Shown: piece after piece, positions 17,891-27,872 of the stretch
Numbering within the stretch: position 1 is the first letter of the stretch
Layout: each line of letters starts with the position of its first letter
Origin: Bacteroidales bacterium
GTDB taxonomy: Bacteria > Bacteroidota > Bacteroidia > Bacteroidales > Tenuifilaceae
Direction of reading: 5' to 3'
NCBI GenBank assembly: GCA_028708425.1
Contig: JAQVYY010000025.1
Coordinates: 1-49,619 of the forward strand
DNA length: 49,619 nucleotides
Notes under the pieces: model-generated
Told to the model about the DNA's origin: nothing
What the model saw: the letters and a program-made list of their open reading frames with translations, nothing else
Database searches by the model: none
Program-made: the position numbers and the translations under genes

Positions 17891-20245
17891 ATGATAATTT
17901 TTTTGAGAACAACCATAGCTGTTGTTATATTGATTTTTACGGCTACGTTATCATTATGGTCTCAAGGGGTAACGCTGCACGGGTTTGTTAGAGAAAAGGG
18001 GACTGACGAGAGCCTCCCAGGAGCCACAATAGCCCTTGCAGATAGAACTAGGGGCGTAGTTTCCAACGAGTATGGTTACTTCAGCCTTATGCTTGCCAAA
18101 GGCGAGGTTGATATACAGGTTTCTTTTGTTGGATACCAGCCTGCTTTATATACTCTAAAAATGGTTTCTGATAGTTTGGTAATTTTTCATCTGGAACCGA
18201 CAAGCATAGAGGAGGTAAGAATTGTTTCGCGGCGTGTTGATATATCGGCTAACGACCCAAATATGACCACATTAAGCATGAAACAGGTAAAGAAAATACC
18301 TCCCCTACTGGGCGAACATGATATAATGAAAGCATTGGCACTTACTGCGGGAGTAAATACCGGAACCGATGGTAGTTCAAGCATACATGTACGAGGTGGT
18401 ACACCCGACCAAAACCTAGTGCTTCTCGATGGGGCCACCGTGTACAATAACAATCATTTATTCGGCTTGTTCTCGGTTTTCAACCCAGAAGCAATACAAA
18501 GTGTTGAAATAATTAAGAATGGATACCCGGCACGCTTTGGGGGTAGACTCTCATCGGTGGTAAATGTTAGTATGAAAGAGGGCAACCGCGAGCACATAAA
18601 GTCTAACCTAAGCATTAGTCCACTGACATCTCAGTTCACCATAGATGGCCCCGTTGTTAAAGATAAATCTTCATTTATGTTTTCATCGAGAGCGGCGTAC
18701 CTAAGTGTTATTGGGTTACCGGCAATGTACCTTTATACCTATCCTAACTCAGGTGTCGATAGCTATTTCAACTATATTATGTATGATGTGAACGCCAAGT
18801 TTAATCATTCGTTCTCGGAAAACAGTAAGCTATTTGTGAGCCTTTACGCTGGCGATGATTTATTTTACCGCAAGGAGCGTTTAGCAGAAAAGGAATCGAA
18901 AACCGATTTTGGTTGGGGCAACAAAACAGGGAGCATTAGGTACATATCAAGCTCCTCACCTCGAATTTTTAGTGAAAGCATGATGTCGGTAAACACCTTT
19001 AAATTTGGGCAGGGCTACAACACCAAAAGTTTAAGTAACGAGGAAACTACGCCAAGCCCAAAGTCATTGCTTATATCATCAAGCGTTTTTGATGTAACAC
19101 TGCGGCAAAGGGTTGAGTACACCCTTAACTCAAAGCACAGGTTAACTGGGGGTGCGGAGTTACAACGACAGAGCCTTAGACCAGACCAGTACAACCTCTC
19201 GCAAAACGTATTACCTTCTGGCTACCCTCCGAAAAGGAATACGGAGTACCTTTTTTACGCCACAAGCATATACCTCGAAGATTTTTTTACCAATCGGTAT
19301 TTTACGCTAAGAGCAGGAATTAGGGGCAGCGTTTTTTATGTGGGAGACACTCGCTACCACTCTATAGAACCTAGGGTTAACCTGGAAATTCTATTAGGAA
19401 AATACACGGGTATTAATTTAGCGTATTCAAAAACTAAGCAGCCATTGCATCTGCTATCTAGACCCTCGCAAACATTGCCCGTAGATGTTTGGGTGCCGGT
19501 TACTAGTTTAATTCCACCCCAGGAGGCAAACCAATATTCTGTAGGCTATACCCTAAGGGCTAAAAGTGCGCCATATAAGTTAAGTTTGGCATCCTACTTT
19601 AAACCAACAAAAAAAATAATCGACTACCAGGTTGGACTCGATTATACAGCCAACCTTACCAATACATGGGAAGAAATTATTGAGACAGATGGTATTGGGA
19701 AAGCTTATGGGATAGAGCTTATGATAGAGAAAACCGAGGGACGGTTAAATGGTTGGATAGCATATACCTTAGCCCGAAACAAGCGAAAGTTTAGCGGTAT
19801 TAACAATGGGGAGTGGTTTAATGCACGTTACGACAGGTTACATGACCTTAATATTGTTGCATCTTATAACATAACCGATAGGTGGAAGGTATCGTCAGTA
19901 TTTACCATCAATTCGGGCTTAGTAACAACCATTCCAACTGCATACATACTCGATGTATATGGCGATGAGATACCAGTATTTACAAGAAGAAACAATTACC
20001 GTATGCCTTTATACCACAGGCTCGATATTGCATTTACCAAGGAGTATATTTCAAAAAAAGGGCGCAAATCATCAATTTCATTTGGGGCGTACAATGCATA
20101 CGCCAACAGTAATGCTCAGTATATGGAGCTAACTAAGCATAATCAATACGAAGGTAATAGGGAGTACCTAGGATTTCGAAATGCATACTCAACGGGAACC
20201 ATCTTTGGCTTTATACCTTTTTTTAGCTACAACATTCAATTCTAA
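17891..20245 (+). CDS. TonB-dependent receptor with carboxypeptidase-regulatory N-domain
   Basis: Outer-membrane active transporter with 784 residues. There is a signal peptide at about 1-25. A CarboxypepD_reg-like Ig domain (about 28-105: G-F-V-R-E-K-G-T-D-E-S-L-P-G-A, then V-S-F-V-G-Y) is followed by the plug (about 120-230: G-T-D-G-S-S-S-I-H-V-R-G-G-T-P-D-Q-N-L-V-L-L-D-G) and a beta-barrel ending in the aromatic F-S-Y-N-I-Q-F. It is shorter than SusC proteins and is not paired with SusD; the DUF4249 gene begins four bases after the stop, a frequent pairing in this phylum. The ligand is unknown. Confidence 0.93.
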   Translation: MIIFLRTTIAVVILIFTATLSLWSQGVTLHGFVREKGTDESLPGATIALADRTRGVVSNEYGYFSLMLAKGEVDIQVSFVGYQPALYTLKMVSDSLVIFHLEPTSIEEVRIVSRRVDISANDPNMTTLSMKQVKKIPPLLGEHDIMKALALTAGVNTGTDGSSSIHVRGGTPDQNLVLLDGATVYNNNHLFGLFSVFNPEAIQSVEIIKNGYPARFGGRLSSVVNVSMKEGNREHIKSNLSISPLTSQFTIDGPVVKDKSSFMFSSRAAYLSVIGLPAMYLYTYPNSGVDSYFNYIMYDVNAKFNHSFSENSKLFVSLYAGDDLFYRKERLAEKESKTDFGWGNKTGSIRYISSSSPRIFSESMMSVNTFKFGQGYNTKSLSNEETTPSPKSLLISSSVFDVTLRQRVEYTLNSKHRLTGGAELQRQSLRPDQYNLSQNVLPSGYPPKRNTEYLFYATSIYLEDFFTNRYFTLRAGIRGSVFYVGDTRYHSIEPRVNLEILLGKYTGINLAYSKTKQPLHLLSRPSQTLPVDVWVPVTSLIPPQEANQYSVGYTLRAKSAPYKLSLASYFKPTKKIIDYQVGLDYTANLTNTWEEIIETDGIGKAYGIELMIEKTEGRLNGWIAYTLARNKRKFSGINNGEWFNARYDRLHDLNIVASYNITDRWKVSSVFTINSGLVTTIPTAYILDVYGDEIPVFTRRNNYRMPLYHRLDIAFTKEYISKKGRKSSISFGAYNAYANSNAQYMELTKHNQYEGNREYLGFRNAYSTGTIFGFIPFFSYNIQF

Positions 20246-20249
20246 CTCG

Positions 20250-21215
20250 ATGATTAGTATGACTTTACGGTGTTACAATAAACAAATTAGTTTCGATTGG
20301 CGCTATCTGCTAGTGTATATTCTATTTTTTGCCTCCTCGTGTTCTCGCGAACTTGATATTAACCCACCCTTTGAGGGAGAGAAATTGGTTGTAAATGCTT
20401 GTATTTCTGCTGCTGGAATTAATGTACAGGTATCCTTTTCGGCAAATCCGGTTGGAACCTTTTTAATAGAAAAAACGAGATATGTTGACGATGCAACTGT
20501 TAGCCTTTTTGAGCATAATGCTTTGGTGGCTGTTCTTAAACACGAGTCAGAGGGCAACTATATAATACCAAATGGCATCAACATAACACCCACCTCAGGG
20601 TTCAATTATCGAATAAAGGTTACATCTTCTCAGTATGGTGAAGCAGAAAGCAGCAACGTTACATTTCCCGAAACTACCAACGTTATTTATTCGAAGCTGG
20701 TTGAAATTGGCCCCGAACCAGGAACAGGCAGCAAAAAGACTCGGGGGTTACTAAGCTTCGTGATTGATGTGAGTGCCAACGATAATGCATTTGTTGAGCT
20801 TATTATCAATAGTGCTCAGGAAGATTGCTTGTACTTCAGTAAGCCTGATTATGAGATTACAGAAGGTTTTTCAAATCCTTGTGAAGTTGAATCGCGATAT
20901 GGCAAGATTATTTCAACCCGCTGCGGTACCACAAACCTTGACACCCTTCAATTCATTTTCGACATTCAGCACCAAAACTATAGCAGCGGCACAGAAGAAT
21001 TGCTAAATTATGATGACTTAGAGCTAGTTGTTAATAGCATAAGCCAAGAGTATTTCGATTACATTGGCAGTATGAACTATTTCCTGGATGCCGATGCCGA
21101 TATGGGGCTAATTTTTGGTGTACCAGAGCCAAAAACACTAAAATCAAATATCATGGGAGGTTATGGAGTGTTTTATGCCTCAAATTGTAAAGCTATAGAT
21201 TTGGTGGTTGAGTAA
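20250..21215 (+). CDS. DUF4249 lipoprotein partner of the TonB receptor
   Basis: A 321-residue protein with a hydrophobic stretch and lipobox-like F-A-S-S-C-S near residue 29. The mature start reads L-D-I-N-P-P-F-E-G-E-K-L-V-V-N-A, typical of DUF4249, followed by Ig-like strands (D-D-A-T-V-S-L-F-E) and a C-terminal Y-G-V-F-Y-A-S pattern. DUF4249 proteins sit beside TonB receptors in Bacteroidota and are thought to be outer-membrane lipoproteins. I chose ATG 20250, four bases after the receptor stop, rather than the upstream in-frame ATG at 20181 that overlaps the receptor; ATG 20259 is another candidate. Confidence 0.85.
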   Translation: MISMTLRCYNKQISFDWRYLLVYILFFASSCSRELDINPPFEGEKLVVNACISAAGINVQVSFSANPVGTFLIEKTRYVDDATVSLFEHNALVAVLKHESEGNYIIPNGINITPTSGFNYRIKVTSSQYGEAESSNVTFPETTNVIYSKLVEIGPEPGTGSKKTRGLLSFVIDVSANDNAFVELIINSAQEDCLYFSKPDYEITEGFSNPCEVESRYGKIISTRCGTTNLDTLQFIFDIQHQNYSSGTEELLNYDDLELVVNSISQEYFDYIGSMNYFLDADADMGLIFGVPEPKTLKSNIMGGYGVFYASNCKAIDLVVE

Positions 21216-21382
21216 TGGTGCTTTAGTCAATCCACTCCACCCTTATGCAAAAAACCATTTCTTTTTAAAATTGGGTTCAATTTTAAAATGACATACTGGT
21301 TAAGCAGAACCCTACCCATAAGCATTGACAAATATCATCAAATTTACTTCCACTTACAGGCACTGTTAGATGGGCTTTCTGC

Positions 21383-21390
21383 TATATTTG
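21383..21390 (+). promoter_or_regulatory. -7 element upstream of the TPR-SpoIIE gene
   Basis: TATATTTG matches TAnnTTTG. It lies 83 bases before ATG 21474 in a 258-base intergenic gap. The -33 TTG is not clear. Confidence 0.4.
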
Positions 21391-21473
21391 TATTTATTCG
21401 GTTTACGCCGTTCTAATTCCATATAAAAACCGCTTTAATAAACAAACCATAGAGCTTAACCAATCTACCGTTT

Positions 21474-23396
21474 ATGGCAAAAAAACTAAAGAGAATTATA
21501 GTACTAACACTTGCAGCGGTATGCATAAACCTTAGCTTGTACGCACAGTTTCAAACCGAACTCTCCGAAATATTAACAGCTGAGGTTAACCAGCACCTGG
21601 AGCAAGCCACCAGCCTTGAGGAAAACAAAAACTTTAACGAGGCAGCCTTTCACGTTAATCGTGTAGCCACCATTTACTCAATGAATGGGTTCCCGAATAA
21701 AGCGATAACCCATTTTGAAAAAGCCATCGATTTATACAAAATAATTGGGAACCAAAACGCACAGTACTCTCTGTACAGCAATATTGGCATGATATATATT
21801 GATGAGGAAGACTACCAAAAATCGATAGAGAACTTCAACAAAGCGCTAAAAATGGCTAGGCAAATGAACCGCAAAACCGACATAGCCGCAGTGCTTATAA
21901 ATATTGCCAACGCACAAAGCCAATCGGAGCAATACAGCAAGGCCGCCAAAACGCTTGAAGAAGCCCATACCCTTGCCCGCGAGCTCAACGACCACAGAAT
22001 GCTTCGTAATTGCTACTCGTTACTAGCCGATGTATACGAAAGGTTAGGAAACAAGGAGAAATCTACAGAGTACTTCTCGCTGTACACTGCCATATCGCAA
22101 AAATTGCAGCGCGACCAGATAAGGCACCGCGACGCCCAAGCACGGCAAATGGTTGACAAAGCCAAGGAAAAAGTTGACGAAATAGAGCAAATAAAAGAGG
22201 CCACCGAACAGGAACTAAAAAGCAAACAGCAAATACTTAAAGAAACTGAGGAGAGCCTAGAGTCCATTGAACAAATATCAATGGAAAGGCAAATGGAAAT
22301 AGACCTGCTTAACAAGGAGAAAGAACTAAAAGACATTACCATACAAAACCAAAAACTAGTTCGAAATATATTCGTTCTAATAATTATTATTGTTATAGCC
22401 ATTGCGGTACTCTCATTGTACAACCTTCGCATTAAGAAGAGGGCAAACCAAAAGCTAAAACAACAAAACATTGAAATTGCAAAGCAGAAGGATCTAATTG
22501 AGATGGTAAATGAGGATCTGGAGGTGGCTTTTAATAAAATAGAAAAGCAAAATAGAAATATTACCAGCAGCATAAATTACGCACAACGAATACAGGAAGC
22601 ACTGCTCCCCAAAGATGAAACACTAAGCAGTTTAGTTCCTGAATCGTTCTTGTACTTTAAGCCCAGAGACATAGTTAGCGGCGATTTTTACTGGTACACC
22701 GGATACGGACATCCCAAAGCCATTACAAAACAAGAGGAACCGAACTACATTAAGCTGCATGGGCTTAATAGCAACGAGAAAGGGTTTCTTATTTCGGCAG
22801 TTGACTGCACAGGGCACGGCGTACCGGGGGCATTTATGAGCATGATAGGCTACAATATACTCGAAACCACTGTTCGAAAAGGGATAGTACTTCCGAACGA
22901 AATACTATATCAGCTACATTACTACATTAGGTACCTACTAAAGCAAGACTCCACAGACAACCGCGATGGCATGGATATAGCAATTTGCGCGGTAGTAGAT
23001 AACGGAAGGAAGGTTTTGTTCTCTGGGGCAAAAAACCCACTGCTATACATTTCGAACGGCGAACTGCACTACGTAAAAGGCGATGTTTACCCAATTGGGG
23101 GGCTGCAAAAAGAGGTTCAGCGAGAGTTCACTCTACATACCATAGAGGTTAAGGAACCAACAAACTTCTATATCTTTTCAGATGGTTACACCGATCAGTT
23201 TGGCGGAAAACATGGCAAGAAATTTGGTACAAAATCTTTTAAGCAGCTGTTGCTAGACATTAGCCACCTGCCTATGCCCGAACAAGTACCAATTTTAGAG
23301 CAAAAAATGAAAGAGTGGATGGGCAATGAGCATAAACAAATTGACGATAACATAATTATTGGGTTCAAAATAATACCCGGCGAAACAATTTCATAA
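21474..23396 (+). CDS. TPR - coiled-coil - membrane - SpoIIE (PP2C-type) phosphatase
   Basis: A 640-residue signalling protein. There is a signal peptide (about 1-24, ending A-Q). TPR repeats span about 35-215 (for example A-I-T-H-F-E-K-A-I-D-L-Y-K, S-I-E-N-F-N-K-A-L-K-M-A). A long coiled coil rich in Glu and Lys spans about 220-295, a single membrane helix about 299-317, and a second coiled coil leads to the SpoIIE phosphatase from about 365. Its metal sites are S-G-D-F-Y-W, D-C-T-G-H-G and S-D-G-Y-T-D-Q. It probably senses a periplasmic protein through the TPRs and dephosphorylates an anti-sigma antagonist-like partner, which is inference. An OmpA protein gene follows 47 bases later. Confidence 0.9.
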   Translation: MAKKLKRIIVLTLAAVCINLSLYAQFQTELSEILTAEVNQHLEQATSLEENKNFNEAAFHVNRVATIYSMNGFPNKAITHFEKAIDLYKIIGNQNAQYSLYSNIGMIYIDEEDYQKSIENFNKALKMARQMNRKTDIAAVLINIANAQSQSEQYSKAAKTLEEAHTLARELNDHRMLRNCYSLLADVYERLGNKEKSTEYFSLYTAISQKLQRDQIRHRDAQARQMVDKAKEKVDEIEQIKEATEQELKSKQQILKETEESLESIEQISMERQMEIDLLNKEKELKDITIQNQKLVRNIFVLIIIIVIAIAVLSLYNLRIKKRANQKLKQQNIEIAKQKDLIEMVNEDLEVAFNKIEKQNRNITSSINYAQRIQEALLPKDETLSSLVPESFLYFKPRDIVSGDFYWYTGYGHPKAITKQEEPNYIKLHGLNSNEKGFLISAVDCTGHGVPGAFMSMIGYNILETTVRKGIVLPNEILYQLHYYIRYLLKQDSTDNRDGMDIAICAVVDNGRKVLFSGAKNPLLYISNGELHYVKGDVYPIGGLQKEVQREFTLHTIEVKEPTNFYIFSDGYTDQFGGKHGKKFGTKSFKQLLLDISHLPMPEQVPILEQKMKEWMGNEHKQIDDNIIIGFKIIPGETIS

Positions 23397-23443
23397 AACT
23401 TTTTTACTATATTTATACAATCACAATAAAATATTATTGCTAA

Positions 23444-24391
23444 ATGAAATACCTTTTAACTACAGTAATTATAGGTATTATGGCGTGCGCTGGATTAATG
23501 GGGCAAGAAACCGACACAACCATCCCCATGATTTACATTGACAGCACAGGTCAGGTTTTCACCAAAACCGATGCTCCTGCTTATATCTTTATAGCACCTG
23601 CCGAAAACGAAAGCGAGCTAACCCTGGTTCCTAGCACCGATAAAGCGGCTAACCCAATGGAATGGGACGGATCGGGGAAGCACTATATTATGCATAAAGA
23701 CCTAGAGCGCAAAATGAATATTAGGTTCAAGGTTATGGCAGATGGTACGCCACCAAAAACAAACTTAACGTTTAGCAACGGTCTGATTTTTAGGTATGAA
23801 AACCTAATATTTACCGAAAGTAACGCCGTGGCCACACTAACAAGCACAGACGATATGTCGGGTGTACATTCAACCTACACCTCTACAAACAGCGGCAAAT
23901 TTTCTGTCGTATCGCAACCAATTACCTTTAACGAGCATGATGAGAGTGTTTTTGCATTTTACTCCATAGATAATGTTGGCAATGCTGAAACGCCTCAGGA
24001 ATACAGGGTAATAACGTCATCGAACGCCAGGGTACAAATGGATAATATTTATTTTGAAACCAACAGCACTCTGCTAAACTCACAATCAACAGCCGAACTA
24101 CAAAAGTTACTTGCCATCCTAAAGCAATTCCCAAAAGTAGTAATGGAGATTGGGGCACACACCGACTCTAAGGGTAATGTTACCTATAACCAGCAACTCT
24201 CGGAACGTAGAGCCCAAGCGGCTGTAGATTATCTTACAAGCAGAGGAATATCAAAAGAGAGGCTCACCGCAAAAGGGTATGGAGAAACAATGATTCTGAA
24301 CGAATGCAAAAAGGGTGTTGAATGCCCCGACTCGAAACATAAAGAGAATAGAAGAGTAGAATTCGTTATCACAAAAGTTAACGCGGAGTAA
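23444..24391 (+). CDS. OmpA-family protein with an N-domain shared with the next gene
   Basis: A 315-residue protein with a signal peptide (about 1-20). Residues about 30-115 form a domain (D-S-T-G-Q-V-F near the start, later A-N-P-M-E-W-D-G-S-G-K-H-Y and M-A-D-G-T-P-P-K-T) whose pattern recurs in the neighbouring protein. An Ig-like strand segment lies at about 120-185. The OmpA/MotB domain (about 200-313) has G-A-H-T-D-S-K-G-N, Q-Q-L-S-E-R-R-A-Q-A, and near the end N-R-R-V-E-F, which fits binding to peptidoglycan meso-DAP. It is probably anchored in the periplasm or outer membrane. The next gene starts ten bases after the stop. Confidence 0.9.
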   Translation: MKYLLTTVIIGIMACAGLMGQETDTTIPMIYIDSTGQVFTKTDAPAYIFIAPAENESELTLVPSTDKAANPMEWDGSGKHYIMHKDLERKMNIRFKVMADGTPPKTNLTFSNGLIFRYENLIFTESNAVATLTSTDDMSGVHSTYTSTNSGKFSVVSQPITFNEHDESVFAFYSIDNVGNAETPQEYRVITSSNARVQMDNIYFETNSTLLNSQSTAELQKLLAILKQFPKVVMEIGAHTDSKGNVTYNQQLSERRAQAAVDYLTSRGISKERLTAKGYGETMILNECKKGVECPDSKHKENRRVEFVITKVNAE

Positions 24392-24401
24392 ACACAACAG
24401 C

Positions 24402-26093
24402 ATGACAATTGAAAAGCACCTATATAAGCTAATAACGCTACTACTTATAATTGCATCCTTTGGGCTAAACGCACAGGATGTAAAGTCGTTTCATACCGAT
24501 ACAACCGGAAAACTATTTGTAAATCCTAAAACACCTGTTTACCTATACATTTCGACCTCGCCCGACGGCACCGATGCGGTTAGGGTAAAAAGCATACAAC
24601 CCGAGGGAAATCCCATGTTTTGGGATGGGCACGGAGTACACTACCTAACCCACACCAACCTATATTTAGGCCGAAAAATACGCTTCGACCTATTTGCCGA
24701 TGGCATTGCACCTAGAACATCGACAAACTTTAGCGTAAAACAGGGTATTAAGAAGGATGATAAAATTTACCTCTCGGCTCAAGCGGCAATAGAACTCTCG
24801 GCAATAGACAAGAACTCAGGCGTAAACCAAATATTTGTTTCGGTAAACAATGCCAGCTATAAACCATACAGAGAACCTATGCTTTTTGACAAGGATGGCG
24901 AGTATAGCATTCGTTTTTATGCTGAAGATAACGTTGGAAATAAGGAGGACGAAGTCGAACAGATAATTGTTATAGATACCGCCCCACCAATAACAAAACT
25001 TAACATTGAAGGGCCATCGGAAAAGGAGATTATTGCCTCGAACACAAAATTTAAACTAATAGCAACCGACCAAACTGGCGTACAAAACACGTACTATTCA
25101 ATTAATAACGAAAAGGAGAAGATATATACTCGCAATATTTCTGTTGAAAAACTTGATGAGGGAGAGCACACGCTTACGTACTACTCTGTTGATGAGGTTA
25201 GTAATACCGAGGAGAAACAAACCTTCGCCTTTTTTGTAGACCGAACTCCACCTATGGTTTTCGAAGAGATTATTGGGAACACATACATGGTAGCAGGTAA
25301 GGAGTACTCATCGGGAAGGAGCCAACTTCGTATAGTTGCTGTTGACAACAAGGCTGGCGTTAAGGAAATTTACTACTCTATAAACGGTAAGCCCTACCAG
25401 GAATACACAAAACCAATTCTTCTTGCAGAAATGACAGGGGCTCTTACCGTAAAGTCGTATGCCATTGACAAGGTAAATAACAAGGGAACAAGCGATACCC
25501 ATGGACAACAATTCTCTATGCCCGAGGTAGACATTACAGGACCTAAGCTAAGCCATAGTTTTAACGGCAAAACAATTACCCTGAGAGACACGCTATGGAT
25601 TGGCCCGGAAACCCACATTGTGCTTAAAGCTACCGACAGCGGCTCGGGGGTAAACCGTATTGATTATAAAACGGCAAACACCGAAACTCAACAATACAGT
25701 GAACCCTTTACTATAGCCCAACAGGGTTACCACAGCATTAGCTATACTGCTTGGGACAATGTGGATAATCCTAATATTGGCTCATTTAATGTTGGGGTTG
25801 ACAGCAGCGCACCAGAGTTATTTCACCATTTCTCGGTTAAACCGCACGGGCAAACCACCGAAAATGGAGTTGCCATAAATATATTCTCTCCAAACGTACA
25901 TCTGTACATTGCTGCTACCGATGATGTTACAGGGGTTGAGCGCATTGTGGTATCGGTAAATGGGCAGCAAGAAAAATTGTATAGCCAACCCATAAAAGGT
26001 TTTAAGCCCAACCAAACCCATGCAGTTGAAATTACCGCAATTGATAAGCTGGGGAATAGGCACACTGAGATATTGAGATTTAGGGTGGAATAA
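24402..26093 (+). CDS. OmpL47-type beta-repeat surface protein
   Basis: A 563-residue protein with a signal peptide (about 1-24, ending N-A-Q). Residues about 30-115 share the neighbour's N-domain (T-T-G-K-L-F, G-N-P-M-F-W-D-G-H-G-V-H-Y, F-A-D-G-I-A-P-R-T). About five Ig/OmpL47-like repeats of 90-100 residues follow, with the recurring pattern D-x-x-S/T-G-V-x-x-I/T-Y-Y-S-I-N, later Y-x-x-D-x-V-x-N, and hinge V-D-x-T/S-P-P. Such repeats are found in exported adhesin-like or chitobiase C-terminal proteins. With the OmpA and SpoIIE genes it forms a set of three; the function is unknown, and a link to cell-wall or surface sensing is inferred. Confidence 0.85.
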   Translation: MTIEKHLYKLITLLLIIASFGLNAQDVKSFHTDTTGKLFVNPKTPVYLYISTSPDGTDAVRVKSIQPEGNPMFWDGHGVHYLTHTNLYLGRKIRFDLFADGIAPRTSTNFSVKQGIKKDDKIYLSAQAAIELSAIDKNSGVNQIFVSVNNASYKPYREPMLFDKDGEYSIRFYAEDNVGNKEDEVEQIIVIDTAPPITKLNIEGPSEKEIIASNTKFKLIATDQTGVQNTYYSINNEKEKIYTRNISVEKLDEGEHTLTYYSVDEVSNTEEKQTFAFFVDRTPPMVFEEIIGNTYMVAGKEYSSGRSQLRIVAVDNKAGVKEIYYSINGKPYQEYTKPILLAEMTGALTVKSYAIDKVNNKGTSDTHGQQFSMPEVDITGPKLSHSFNGKTITLRDTLWIGPETHIVLKATDSGSGVNRIDYKTANTETQQYSEPFTIAQQGYHSISYTAWDNVDNPNIGSFNVGVDSSAPELFHHFSVKPHGQTTENGVAINIFSPNVHLYIAATDDVTGVERIVVSVNGQQEKLYSQPIKGFKPNQTHAVEITAIDKLGNRHTEILRFRVE

Positions 26094-26280
26094 AAGACGT
26101 AGCCTGAGTGGTGGCTGTAGACCTTTTATTGGAACACTGATGACGCTGATTGGACTGATTTTCGCTGTTTGTTTGTTGTCAACTGATTACACAACCGAGT
26201 GCCCCTTGTGAGTTCCTCAGGGCAACACTGAGGCATCGCAATTTTGGTGGTTGAGGTTCTCGAAACACCATACGAATTTT

Positions 26281-26321
26281 GCAAAACCCACTGGGTACGC
26301 AAACCCGCAACCTACTTAACC
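26281..26321. repeat. Intergenic repeat copy 1
   Basis: About 41 bases beginning GCAAAACCCA and containing GCAAACCCG. It matches 46969-47010 at roughly eight of ten positions, and both copies lie between genes. Confidence 0.5.
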
Positions 26322-26339
26322 TTAAACTAAACCTCAACC

Positions 26340-27551
26340 TTACACCTCCTTAACAAAAGGCGCAATGGCTCTGTGGAAAATACCCTGCATATAGGCAATA
26401 GCCATTCCAAAGTTTGTTACCGGAACACCCGCTTCAACAGCATGCCTAAGCCTATTGTGTAGCTGCTTACGGGTAACAACACAACCACCACACTGAACCA
26501 CCAAAGCATAATCGGTAATGGACCGGGGTAGCTTATCTAAACCTGGCACCACCTCAAAGGTTAACTTTTTACCAGTAAATTTTCGCATCAGGTTAGGAAT
26601 TTTTACCCTCCCAATATCATCACACGAAACATGGTGAGAGCAACTTTCGAGAACCAGCACCCTATCATTATCAACTAACGCTGAAATATAGGGTGTGCCC
26701 TTTATGTAATTTTCGAAATCGCCTTTTAACCGAGCCAGCAAGATACTAAAACTGGTTAGCTCAACATCGCTGGGTATTAAGCTATGAGCCCTATCAAAAA
26801 TTTGGCTATCGGTAACAACCAGAGCGGGACGAATACCAGTACTACTAAGGAAACTCTCAACCTCGGTATCTTTTAACACAATGGATATCGCATGGTTATC
26901 GAGGATATCGCGAATGGTTTGCACCTGGGGTAAAATTAATCTGCCGGCCGGAGCCGCACTATCAATAGGAGTTATAAGCATAACCACGTCTCCCCTACCC
27001 ACTATATCGCCGAGCAGGGTTGGCGTTTCCCAAGAACTTTCGGGGATAGCTTTGCGAATTGCCTCAACAAGCGTATCAAAACCATAGCCAGTTTTAGTTG
27101 AAACCTCTACTACCGTTGGCCTTTGAGGTAATGCCATAAGTATCCCTTGTAAATTGGGGGAGATGGGGCGCACGTCATACTTATTATGAACAATAACGTA
27201 AGGCAAGTCATTTTTGGCAAATTTGTTAACCAGCTGCTCCTCAAAAGTGTTCCACTCGTTATTCACCACCAACAGGATACCCAAATCGATATGCTTTATC
27301 GATTCGATAGTTTTTGAGATACGCTGTTTGCCTAGCTCGCCCTCATCATCAATTCCAGCGGTATCGATAAGTATAACGGGGCCGAAATTCAGAATCTCGA
27401 GCGATTTTTTCACGGGGTCGGTTGTGGTTCCTGCATAATCGGATACAATGGCCACATCCTGCCCCACCAGCATATTTATTAGCGAACTTTTTCCGTTGTT
27501 CCTACGCCCATAAATCCCTATATGTGGTTTATTCTCCTTGCCTCTGGTCAT
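26340..27551 (-). CDS. hydF: [FeFe]-hydrogenase maturation GTPase HydF
   Basis: A 403-residue scaffold protein that assembles the 2Fe subcluster of [FeFe]-hydrogenase with HydE and HydG. The N-terminal GTPase has the P-loop G-R-R-N-N-G-K-S-S, G2 D-Y-A-G-T-T-T-D-P, G3 D-T-A-G, and N-K-Y-D as G4. The C-terminal iron-sulfur site has C304-S-H-H and C354-G-G-C357, the pattern expected for HydF. hydE, hydG and a hydrogenase are not in the window, so hydF stands apart from its partners. The promoter at 27571-27602 serves it. The organism probably makes or consumes H2 under anoxia. Confidence 0.95.
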   Translation of the reverse strand: MTRGKENKPHIGIYGRRNNGKSSLINMLVGQDVAIVSDYAGTTTDPVKKSLEILNFGPVILIDTAGIDDEGELGKQRISKTIESIKHIDLGILLVVNNEWNTFEEQLVNKFAKNDLPYVIVHNKYDVRPISPNLQGILMALPQRPTVVEVSTKTGYGFDTLVEAIRKAIPESSWETPTLLGDIVGRGDVVMLITPIDSAAPAGRLILPQVQTIRDILDNHAISIVLKDTEVESFLSSTGIRPALVVTDSQIFDRAHSLIPSDVELTSFSILLARLKGDFENYIKGTPYISALVDNDRVLVLESCSHHVSCDDIGRVKIPNLMRKFTGKKLTFEVVPGLDKLPRSITDYALVVQCGGCVVTRKQLHNRLRHAVEAGVPVTNFGMAIAYMQGIFHRAIAPFVKEV

Positions 27552-27872
27552 ACCTTATGTATTTTACCGTCAAAGGTAACGCATTGTAGGTAAACGAAAC
27601 AATATTTTTGACGAATTGACAACTGGGCCTTTAACCTGCCCTTTTCGGGACGATATTCTATAAGTCTACCCTTGCAACCCAGGGCATTGCCTTGAGCTGG
27701 AGTAAACTACCACTTCGTGGCGGGAAGTATTGTGATTATGCCACATGAAAGAACCCAAAACAGTATCAAGACTAAATATAAATATGCTAACACATGCCAT
27801 TTAAAGCATCGAATCAACACCCAATCAACAAAAAATTCCTATTTTAGCAATTGAAAACAACAACAAATAGCT
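27552..27872. other. 321-base divergent intergenic stretch between hydF and the AOX-like gene
   Basis: Holds the hydF promoter. The only -7-like site for the other gene is the weak TATTTTAG near 27840, without a clear -33 element. I see no gene or RNA. Confidence 0.5.
27571..27602 (-). promoter_or_regulatory. hydF promoter
   Basis: Minus-strand TTG (27602-27600), a 21-base spacer and TACCTTTG (27578-27571) fit the Bacteroidota consensus, 20 bases before the hydF ATG at 27551. Confidence 0.55.
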
